A DNA stretch of 5,167 nucleotides from Kangiella sp. (lineage in GTDB: Bacteria; Pseudomonadota; Gammaproteobacteria; Enterobacterales; Kangiellaceae): NCBI GenBank assembly GCA_002733465.1, contig NVVT01000014.1:47929-53095 (forward strand), read 5' to 3'. Below are positions 1 through 4,416 of the stretch, piece by piece. How positions within the stretch are numbered: the first letter of the stretch is position 1; every line of letters begins with the position of its first letter. The notes beneath the pieces are model-generated. The model was not told the DNA's origin, searched no databases, and was given only the letters and a program-made list of their open reading frames with translations. A program made the position numbers and the translations under genes.

Positions 1-8
1 CGTTTCAT
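1..8 (-). CDS. fabB: Start of a downstream gene, probably fabB (partial)
   Basis: The minus strand shows GAGGAA, a 7-base spacer and ATG AAA CG at the window edge, a convincing translation start. Only Met-Lys and two bases of a third codon are visible. E. coli FabB (3-oxoacyl-ACP synthase I) begins Met-Lys-Arg, and many gammaproteobacteria have fabA followed directly by fabB, which together make unsaturated fatty acids. The start is seen directly; the fabB identity is inferred from position and from codons compatible with MKR. Confidence 0.5.
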
Positions 9-30
9 TTTTGTTCCTCTATTTTAAACT

Positions 31-79
31 TTATCTGATTTTTTAAATTCGCTATTTTCAATTGGTTCGGCTTTATCTG
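31..79. repeat. Pair of 9-bp direct repeats between fabA and the next gene
   Basis: The sequence CTTTATCTG occurs at 31-39 and again at 71-79, 40 bases apart, in the short space between fabA and the probable fabB. On the minus (coding) strand it reads CAGATAAAG. It may be chance in AT-rich DNA, or the trace of a local duplication. No terminator hairpin is visible here, which fits cotranscription of the two genes. Confidence 0.3.
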
Positions 80-89
80 TTTCTAAAAC

Positions 90-620
90 CTAAAAGTTTT
101 CAGTTGACTCAAAAAGACCTACTTTCAATTTTTTAGCGGTATAAATTTCTTTACCATCTACTGCAACGCTACCGTCAGCAATGACCATTGACAGACCGCG
201 CTTAATAATTCTTTTTACATCAATTTTATAAGTTACTTTTTTAGCTGTTGGTAAAACCTGACCAAAAAATTTAATTTCGCCAGAACCTAACGCTCGACCT
301 TTACCTAAACTTCCATCCCAAGATAAATAAAAGCCGGCTAATTGCCACATTGCATCTACGCCTAAACAACCAGGCATTACTGGATCGGTTTTAAAATGAC
401 AATCAAAAAACCATAAATCAGGAGTGATATCTAACTCAGCAATGATAACGCCTTTTCCGTATTCCCCACCTTCATCGGAGATCTTTGTAATACGGTCCAT
501 CATCAACATATTTGGTAATGGAAGACGCGCAATACTTCGGCCTTCAGTTGCAGTACCAATTAATTCTCCATTGCCACATGCGATTAAATCTTCACGCGAA
601 AAACTCTCTGTTCTGCTCAT
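90..620 (-). CDS. fabA: 3-hydroxydecanoyl-ACP dehydratase/isomerase FabA
   Basis: FabA dehydrates 3-hydroxydecanoyl-ACP and isomerises trans-2- to cis-3-decenoyl-ACP, the entry to unsaturated fatty acids in the cytosolic type II pathway. The 176-residue protein matches the family length (about 172) and has the single hot-dog fold. The catalytic His is H75 in DCHF and the catalytic Asp is D89 in GVDAMWQL. Between them is the family motif DPVMPGCLG (79-87), and KGRALGSGEIKFFGQVLPTAKKV (108-129 region) is also typical. The C-terminus ends in KVGLFESTENF, comparable to the E. coli end. The ATG is supported by AGGA at 628-631, seven bases upstream. The stop is TAG, and 21 further codons stay open in the same frame after it. 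It probably forms an operon with fabB. FadR-like and FabR-like sites lie upstream. Confidence 0.97.
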   Translation of the reverse strand: MSRTESFSREDLIACGNGELIGTATEGRSIARLPLPNMLMMDRITKISDEGGEYGKGVIIAELDITPDLWFFDCHFKTDPVMPGCLGVDAMWQLAGFYLSWDGSLGKGRALGSGEIKFFGQVLPTAKKVTYKIDVKRIIKRGLSMVIADGSVAVDGKEIYTAKKLKVGLFESTENF

Positions 621-672
621 TATTGTATCCTGTAATTGCTTCTAATAGTCATGCTTTGTCAAATTTCGCGCT

Positions 673-701
673 ATTATCCCTTGTTTAACGACACTATCTG
701 G
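673..701 (-). promoter_or_regulatory. Predicted fabA promoter
   Basis: On the minus strand GATAAT (673-678) is a five-of-six match to a -10 box. Seventeen bases upstream the -35 position (696-701) reads CCAGAT, a poor hexamer. A start near 666 would leave a leader of about 45 bases. A weak -35 that overlaps the FadR-like site is what an activator-dependent fabA promoter should look like. Assigned by eye. Confidence 0.45.
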
Positions 702-712
702 TATGACCTTGC
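696..712. promoter_or_regulatory. FadR-like operator
   Basis: The sequence ATCTGGTATGACCTTGC matches the known FadR site of E. coli fadBA (ATCTGGTACGACCAGAT) at 12 of its first 13 positions; the second half-site is degenerate at its end. Its centre lies about 38 bases upstream of the predicted fabA start. As I recall, FadR activates E. coli fabA from about -40. FadR is released by long-chain acyl-CoA, so fabA should fall when exogenous fatty acids are available. Match and spacing are seen; binding is inferred. Confidence 0.65.
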
Positions 713-720
713 ATGTTTCA

Positions 721-748
721 TTGTAACACACTGATATATATCGATAAT
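721..748 (+). promoter_or_regulatory. Possible roxA-directed promoter overlapped by the FabR site
   Basis: TTGTAA (721-726) and GATAAT (743-748) are separated by 16 bases and match -35 and -10 boxes at four and five of six positions. The start would fall near 755, inside the FabR palindrome. This is a modest promoter in AT-rich DNA, and a second -10 candidate (801-806) lies closer to the gene. Confidence 0.3.
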
Positions 749-751
749 TTC

Positions 752-769
752 AGCTAACACGTGTTCGCT
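752..769. promoter_or_regulatory. FabR (YijC) operator
   Basis: AGCTAACACGTGTTCGCT is an 18-bp near-perfect palindrome, with only the fourth and fifteenth bases unpaired. It fits the FabR consensus, roughly AGCGTACANGTGTTNGCT from phylogenetic footprinting of fabA and fabB. FabR is a TetR-family repressor of fabA/fabB that senses the unsaturated to saturated acyl balance. The site lies between divergent fabA and roxA, about 90 bases upstream of the predicted fabA start and on top of a predicted roxA-side start. Confidence 0.75.
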
Positions 770-795
770 ATTTAATCATACAGAAGGTTAAATAT

Positions 796-809
796 TCGAT
801 TATAATCGA
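796..809 (+). promoter_or_regulatory. 14-bp palindrome containing a consensus -10 box
   Basis: TCGATTATAATCGA is a perfect 14-bp palindrome, and it contains TATAAT at 801-806 in the roxA direction. A start near 813 would give a 40-base leader. No good -35 is found 16-18 bases upstream (best three of six), so the promoter may need an activator, or the palindrome may be a regulator site over the -10. Confidence 0.4.
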
Positions 810-852
810 TAACTTTATTACAACACGCTTAACAAGTGAAATAATTAAAAGT

Positions 853-2061
853 ATGAAAAGACCTGAAGAATTTCTACAAAACTATTGGCAAAAACAACCT
901 TGTTATTTAGCTAATAATTTTGAAGCGCGACTTGATTATCTTTCCGCCGATGAAATGGCAGGATTGACTCTTGATCCAGAGATAGAATCTCGGCTAATTT
1001 TGCAATCAAATAATACCGACGACGGTTCGATTTCCGAAGACCTGATTTCCCAAGATCTGATTTCCGAAGGCATGACTTGCAACGATCGGACTTGCAACAG
1101 TATAACTTGGACAGTTGAACATGGTCCATTTGAAGAAAACCGATTTACACATTTAAATGAACAAGGCTGGACTTTGCTAATCCAAAGTGTCGATTCTTGG
1201 TTGCCTGAAACACGCGATATTATTAAGCAGTTTAACTTTATTCCCAATTGGCGATTCGATGATCTAATGGTTAGCTATGCGGTGGATAAAGGAGGTGTTG
1301 GCCCCCATATTGATAATTACGATGTCTTTTTACTTCAAGCTAGTGGCACTCGCCGATGGAGAGTGGGGAAAATGGGTGATAAACCAAAACTCACCAATGC
1401 TAATTCAGTTTTACCCCACGTTGATGAGTTTGAAGCGGTAATTGATGTAATCATGCATCCCGGAGATGTTCTCTATATTCCGCCAGATACTGCCCATTGG
1501 GGTGAGTCTATCGGCGAGTCCATCGGTTACTCAATAGGTTACAGAAGCCCACAAGTGGATCTTCTTTTGTCTTCAATTGGCGAAAATATTAGCCATAATT
1601 ATGAATTGAATCCTTTTTTTACCGATGCTTATAGAAATAAAATCAATCAATCGGGGAAAATTGAAGATGAGTTAATTAGCTGGGCTCAAAAACAACTTCT
1701 AAAACTATCGGAGAACCCAAACCTAATAAAGAGGGCTTTGGCTAAACAGCTGAGTCAGTCAAAACTCGGGATCGCAGAACCCTTAGAAAAAATATGCTCA
1801 AATGATTTAAATAGCGATTCTATTATTCAACTTAACCAAGATTTTAAAGCAAATTGGTTCGCTTTAGAGAATGAACTACAAGTCTACATTGAGGGCGATT
1901 GTTGGATTTTTGAACAAAAAAACCAAGAAGCTGTAGAAAAATTAGTCAGTTACGAGCGATTTCCGATAAAATTGTTTAATTTTTCACCGGATCTTGTTGA
2001 TTTTCCTGAATCTTTTACTAATCTAATTAGTACAGGTTATATAATTTTAGTTAGCGATTAA
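853..2061 (+). CDS. roxA: JmjC/cupin 2-oxoglutarate oxygenase, RoxA/YcfD type (50S uL16 arginine hydroxylase)
   Basis: RoxA (YcfD) uses Fe(II) and 2-oxoglutarate to hydroxylate an arginine of ribosomal protein uL16, adjusting ribosome function and growth. The protein aligns with E. coli YcfD by recall along its length: FLQNYWQKQP (7-16), VEHGPFE (88-94), DDLMVSYAV (136-144), GGVGPHIDNYDVF (147-159), RRWRVG (167-172), PGDVLYIPP (203-211). The iron ligands are H152, D154 and H215; R167 matches the 2-oxoglutarate-binding Arg. Residues from about 240 form the C-terminal dimerisation and winged-helix part. The 402 residues exceed E. coli (373) mostly through a pentapeptide-repeat insertion at 60-84. 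Homology begins just after this ATG, which lacks a clear Shine-Dalgarno sequence. The stop overlaps the next ATG, so translation is probably coupled. Confidence 0.93.
   Translation: MKRPEEFLQNYWQKQPCYLANNFEARLDYLSADEMAGLTLDPEIESRLILQSNNTDDGSISEDLISQDLISEGMTCNDRTCNSITWTVEHGPFEENRFTHLNEQGWTLLIQSVDSWLPETRDIIKQFNFIPNWRFDDLMVSYAVDKGGVGPHIDNYDVFLLQASGTRRWRVGKMGDKPKLTNANSVLPHVDEFEAVIDVIMHPGDVLYIPPDTAHWGESIGESIGYSIGYRSPQVDLLLSSIGENISHNYELNPFFTDAYRNKINQSGKIEDELISWAQKQLLKLSENPNLIKRALAKQLSQSKLGIAEPLEKICSNDLNSDSIIQLNQDFKANWFALENELQVYIEGDCWIFEQKNQEAVEKLVSYERFPIKLFNFSPDLVDFPESFTNLISTGYIILVSD
1029..1103 (+). repeat. Five in-frame 15-bp tandem repeats inside roxA
   Basis: Five units of 15 bases follow without gaps (1029, 1044, 1059, 1074, 1089). 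The first three are variants of GATTTCCGAAGACCT; the last two are variants of GACTTGCAACGATCG. They encode residues 60-84 as pentapeptides such as ISEDL, ISQDL, ISEGM and TCNDR. E. coli YcfD has only a short loop between the SRL and VSHGPF segments here, so this is an insertion. Units 1-3 are close in sequence and 4-5 form a second subgroup, which suggests stepwise expansion. Confidence 0.85.
1501..1542 (+). repeat. 12-bp tandem repeat in the roxA cupin core
   Basis: Units GGTGAGTCTATC, GGCGAGTCCATC and GGTTACTCAATA, then GGTTAC, encode GESI-GESI-GYSI-GY right after the iron ligand H215. The spacing from this His to the RSP motif is the same as in E. coli YcfD by recall, so no residues were added. 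The repeat therefore probably reflects substitution or gene conversion within a strand, not insertion. Confidence 0.6.
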
Positions 2062-2609
2062 TGAAAACATCACATAAAGCCCTTTCGATTTCGGCAAATG
2101 GTTTATTTGCAAATGAACTGTCCGCAAATGATCTAACTGTAAAGGATCTGGCTGAAAACAATCAATCAAAGGATGTTAAAGCGTCAAACCTTAGCTACCA
2201 TCGAGTCAATTGGAAACAATCTTCTAACGAAATCCTTGCCATTAGACATAGCGTTTTTATCATAGAAAGACATTATGAAGAAAATGTATTATGTGATTTA
2301 GATGATAAAGATTGCATCCACTTAATTGCTAAAAATGAAGATGGTCGAACAATTGCCTGCGCTCGACTAAATCCTAATGGACGAATAAGTAAAATTGCGG
2401 TGCTAGTTTCATACAGAGGCGAAGGGATTGGTTCAAGAATATTGCGCGAGCTTGTTGCAATAGGAAAACAAAATAAAATAAAACTAGTTTCACTGAACGC
2501 AGAAATTGCTAATAAACACCTTTACGATCAGCAAAATTTCTCAGCGGTGGGTCCGGTTTATATGAAACAAGGGATACCTCATCAAATGTTAGCTTGTAAA
2601 CTAGCCTAG
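2061..2609 (+). CDS. GNAT family N-acetyltransferase
   Basis: The 182-residue protein has one GNAT domain at about 46-182. Motif A is KIAVLVSYRGEGIG (111-124), with RGEGIG as the acetyl-CoA pyrophosphate-binding loop. The segment IRHSVFIIERHYEE (61-74), LNAEIANKHLY (145-155) and the ending VYMKQGIPHQML (166-177) recall the YjcF/ElaA-like group. The substrate is unknown; acetyl-CoA is the expected donor. The first 45 residues lie outside the fold and hold pentapeptide repeats, making the protein longer than the usual 140-150. No other in-frame ATG, GTG or TTG occurs before the domain, and the ATG shares its A with the roxA stop, so this start is firm. A cupin gene followed by this acetyltransferase is a pairing I recall from Pseudomonas. 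Confidence 0.88.
   Translation: MKTSHKALSISANGLFANELSANDLTVKDLAENNQSKDVKASNLSYHRVNWKQSSNEILAIRHSVFIIERHYEENVLCDLDDKDCIHLIAKNEDGRTIACARLNPNGRISKIAVLVSYRGEGIGSRILRELVAIGKQNKIKLVSLNAEIANKHLYDQQNFSAVGPVYMKQGIPHQMLACKLA
2091..2150 (+). repeat. In-frame 15-bp tandem repeats at the N-terminus of the acetyltransferase
   Basis: Four 15-base units start at 2091, 2106, 2121 and 2136, for example TTTGCAAATGAACTG and TCCGCAAATGATCTA. They encode SANGL, FANEL, SANDL and TVKDL (residues 11-30). Three more degenerate five-residue blocks follow to about 2195. Period and pattern (two variable residues, a polar residue, Asp/Glu/Gly, then Leu) resemble the repeat in roxA, the overlapping upstream gene. Confidence 0.8.
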
Positions 2610-2635
2610 CTTCGTTTTTACCCTGGACCTTAAAC

Positions 2636-2652
2636 ATATTTGATCTAAATAT
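2636..2652. repeat. Small AT-rich inverted repeat between the acetyltransferase and PLD-like genes
   Basis: ATATTT (2636-2641) and AAATAT (2647-2652) are perfect inverted arms around GATCT. The hairpin would be weak and has no T-run, so it is not a terminator. It sits in the 102-base gap ahead of the next gene and might be a regulator site or chance. Confidence 0.25.
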
Positions 2653-2711
2653 CAGTTGTATCAGATGCCAATCGATCATAGCATCTAGCTTTTCATTGAT
2701 TAGCAAAGCAC

Positions 2712-3293
2712 ATGAAAGACTTAGGAAATAATAATTCCATTGAAATAGATGTAACGACTAACCTCCCAAAACCAATTCTTGATTTAGAAATGGAAAAATC
2801 TACACACCTTGCGCCCCTCGCCCCACTTAACATCCAAAGTTTTGAAAGTTTGAAACTAGCGACGTTGAATCTGTTTAAACAATCGAAACGCCTGATCCAA
2901 ATTTACTCATTTTCACTTGATAAAAGAATATTAAACAATCGAGAAATAGAACTAACGATGACAAAACTGCTTCGCACAAGCCGATATGCAAAAATTCAGT
3001 GTCTTATTTATGACGAGAAGGAGCTACAAGGCTTTGATCACCGAATCGTATCATTGGCGCAAAGATTCACATCATTTATCGAAATTAGGGTTATCCCCGA
3101 AGACCTTAAAAATACTAATGCTGGATACTATATAGTCGACAAGCAATTTATGATTTATAGAAGTAACCGAGAGAATTATGAAGCGCTACTATTTAAACAA
3201 CGACAAATCGAAGTGAAAGATAAAATAAAGCATTTTGAAGATGTATGGCAACAGAGTCGACCAGCTAGTTTTTTAAGGGCATTGCATTTGTAA
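2712..3293 (+). CDS. Conserved PLD-like protein (DUF7931-type)
   Basis: The conserved part runs from about residue 43 to 193: SFESLKLATLNLFKQSKR, then IYSFSLDKRIL (64-74), a segment ending IQCLIYDEKEL (95-105), GFDHRIVSLAQR (107-118), IEIRVIPED (123-131), HFEDVWQQS (174-182) and the terminal RALHL. This layout recalls the phospholipase-D-like family I know as DUF7931, which in pseudomonads lies next to a GNAT acetyltransferase; the name is from memory. The full catalytic HxKxxxxD of true PLD enzymes is absent (HR at 110-111 only), so a nuclease or lipase activity should not be assumed. Residues 1-42 are unlike the domain and polar. The ATG has no clear ribosome binding site, and Met27 (2790) is a possible later start. 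It lacks a signal peptide and membrane segments, so it is probably cytosolic. Confidence 0.8.
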   Translation: MKDLGNNNSIEIDVTTNLPKPILDLEMEKSTHLAPLAPLNIQSFESLKLATLNLFKQSKRLIQIYSFSLDKRILNNREIELTMTKLLRTSRYAKIQCLIYDEKELQGFDHRIVSLAQRFTSFIEIRVIPEDLKNTNAGYYIVDKQFMIYRSNRENYEALLFKQRQIEVKDKIKHFEDVWQQSRPASFLRALHL

Positions 3294-3343
3294 GGGTATT
3301 CTTATAAAAAATCGAGTGGTTTTAGGTTTTGTTAAATTTTTTG

Positions 3344-3952
3344 CTAAAGTGAAATAATCTCGTAAGTTGAAATTGTCACATTTGATATTTCCATATCATG
3401 CTTTTTTACTGTAAATTTTTCTTGAGCGGAAAGGTTTTGCCAAGCTGTATCGGTTAACAAAACCATCCCAGATCCTGCAACATCTTCACCGAGTTTACTT
3501 GCCCTATTAACCGCCTCACCCCAATAATCATTGTGTTTTAGCAATAAATATTTACCGTAATCTAATCCAACCGATAAAGTAATATCGAAATCGTCCGGCG
3601 TAGTTAAATTTTCTTTTTCCACTGATTGAAATATACTTTGGATCGCTTCCATTGCATCATCCATTTCAGCAAATCGCGCAAAGCAATTATCAGCTTCAAA
3701 TTTTACTACCTGACCGCCATTTTCGATTATCAAAGGTTCAACAACTTTCTGCATTCGACGAACTAATGCTAAGTAATAAATGATCCCCTGCTCTTGTGAT
3801 ACTTTGGTGAATCCACACATATCAATAATACAAACAACACCTTCTCTGCCAAATTTTTGCCAAATGCCATTTTCTATTTCAATTCGTATTGCATCAGTTT
3901 CAGCATGAGTAAAATCGTTTAGGTGTTCATTGAGGATACTAAGAGAGGACAT
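3344..3952 (-). CDS. Single-domain class III adenylate/guanylate cyclase family protein
   Basis: The 202-residue protein is a class III nucleotidyl cyclase domain, which would convert ATP (or GTP) to the cyclic nucleotide as a dimer. The two metal-binding Asp are D44 in IIDMCGFTK (42-50) and D88 in KFEADNCFARF (84-94). K84 and D142 occupy the base-specificity positions and favour ATP. N149 in WGEAVNRASKLGED (144-157) matches the transition-state Asn, but the expected Arg four residues later is K153. I recall relatives that also read ASKLGED, so this may be a family trait. No membrane or sensor domain is present; the first 35 residues form a short leader. The ATG has AAGGA about seven bases upstream (AGGA at 3960-3963). 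It is transcribed alone and converges with the PLD-like gene. No terminator is visible in the 50 bases between them. Confidence 0.9.
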   Translation of the reverse strand: MSSLSILNEHLNDFTHAETDAIRIEIENGIWQKFGREGVVCIIDMCGFTKVSQEQGIIYYLALVRRMQKVVEPLIIENGGQVVKFEADNCFARFAEMDDAMEAIQSIFQSVEKENLTTPDDFDITLSVGLDYGKYLLLKHNDYWGEAVNRASKLGEDVAGSGMVLLTDTAWQNLSAQEKFTVKKHDMEISNVTISTYEIISL

Positions 3953-3973
3953 TCAGTTTTCCTTTTCTATAAA

Positions 3974-3993
3974 TCTTAAAACAGTGTTTAAGA
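3974..3993. promoter_or_regulatory. Inverted repeat just upstream of the cyclase gene
   Basis: TCTTAAA (3974-3980) and TTTAAGA (3987-3993) are perfect 7-bp arms around six bases, 22 bases upstream of the cyclase start and next to its ribosome binding site. The position suits an operator or a weak leader hairpin. No convincing -35/-10 pair was found on the minus strand up to 4095; the best candidate is TTGCTT with TAATAT at 18-base spacing, which is weak. Confidence 0.35.
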
Positions 3994-4095
3994 TATTAAC
4001 CTACAGCATTAAATAAAAGCAAACCTAAGATTTTTCTAGCAAAAATTACACAATGTCGAATATATAGCTTATTAGAGAGTATTTTACGGAACAGC

Positions 4096-4134
4096 AAACA
4101 AAAAAGGCCTAACTCGGTAAGGAGTTAAGCCTTT
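4096..4134 (-). terminator. Rho-independent terminator downstream of the tRNA-Arg end
   Basis: Arms 4103-4115 and 4122-4134 pair over 13 positions around a six-base loop. In the minus-strand RNA the only irregular pair is a U-G wobble (AAAGGCUUAACUC with GAGUUAGGCCUUU), while the plus strand would have a C-A mismatch. The minus strand then runs into TTTTTTGTTT. It begins eight bases after the tRNA CCA, the normal place for a tRNA terminator, so it is probably the original terminator of the tRNA-Arg transcript. It also isolates the cyclase gene from transcription coming from the right. Confidence 0.9.
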
Positions 4135-4142
4135 ATGGAATA

Positions 4143-4189
4143 TGGTGCGCATGGACGGAGTCGAACCGCCGACCGCCTGGTTCATAGCC
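4143..4189 (-). pseudogene. 3' fragment of tRNA-Arg(ACG), probable attachment site of an integrated element
   Basis: Reading the minus strand to its end at 4143: anticodon loop CTATGAA (4181-4187), stem strand CCAGG (4176-4180), variable CGGTC, T stem GGCGG, T loop TTCGACT, T stem CCGTC, acceptor strand CATGCGC, then A73 and encoded CCA (4143-4145). Every segment has normal length. The loop, CGGTCGG and TTCGA stretch closely follow E. coli tRNA-Arg(ACG), whose loop is CTACGAA. Here the anticodon reads ATG. Beyond two stem bases (4188-4189) the sequence no longer resembles a tRNA: there is no D arm and no correct 5' stem (CTAGG where CCTGG is expected). A tRNA 3' end without its 5' half, still followed by its terminator, is the classic displaced end after integration. 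Confidence 0.75.
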
Positions 4190-4192
4190 TAG

Positions 4193-4416
4193 TGAATTAG
4201 TCTTTAGTTTCAATAAGTTAAAATAGCTATTCCCATAGAAACACGTTACTTCACCCTATATGTAGCAATGGTTTGGTATATTATTGTGGGAAAAATTTAA
4301 CCTAGCTTAACGCATATATTACATCATGCGCTATATGTAGATACGGTTCCAAATTAACCAAGATGATGAAACATGGAAGCAAGTTAAACCAAAACGATCA
4401 TTGTAACTTTATCCCT
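4193..4416. other. Non-coding end of the putative integrated element
   Basis: This stretch between the tRNA fragment and the HEPN-like gene holds no credible gene on either strand. I see two 10-bp direct repeats (described separately) and an inverted repeat CGCAT (4311-4315) with ATGCG (4326-4330). GCGCATG occurs on the minus strand at 4325-4331 and could pair with the tRNA acceptor strand, but no D arm follows it. No terminator for the HEPN-like gene was found after its stop at 4417. Confidence 0.5.
4256..4340. repeat. Two 10-bp direct repeats near the att core
   Basis: CTATATGTAG occurs at 4256-4265 and at 4331-4340, a 75-base offset, about 70 and 145 bases from the att core. Short direct repeats in the element arm near an attachment core are typical of arm-type integrase or excisionase binding sites. 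The sequence match is direct; the role is inferred. Confidence 0.45.

Noticed and set aside
424..645. Plus-strand open frame of 73 codons over fabA
   Set aside because: It is the complement of conserved fabA codons and has no ribosome binding site or family resemblance.
936..1247. Minus-strand open frames (including 911-1129) opposite roxA
   Set aside because: They owe their openness and repeated residues to the 15-bp repeat of roxA read backwards, and lie opposite a clearly conserved enzyme.
2656..2684. Promoter ahead of the PLD-like gene
   Set aside because: TTGTAT and TAGCAT at 17-base spacing match at only three and four of six positions, no better than background in AT-rich DNA.
2802..2832. 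Pentapeptide-type repeat in the PLD-like protein
   Set aside because: The HLAPLAPLN segment has a short nine-base echo but no 15-base period like that of the two upstream genes.
3294..3343. Bidirectional terminator between the PLD-like gene and the cyclase gene
   Set aside because: There are T- and A-rich runs but only a four-base-pair stem (AAAA/TTTT around 3307-3324), which is too weak to call.
4143..4331. tmRNA or intron-containing tRNA spanning the att fragment
   Set aside because: The 5' end lacks the GGG start and tag-peptide region of tmRNA, and no D arm or group I intron core is visible between the two acceptor-like strands. An att scar explains the 3' part better.
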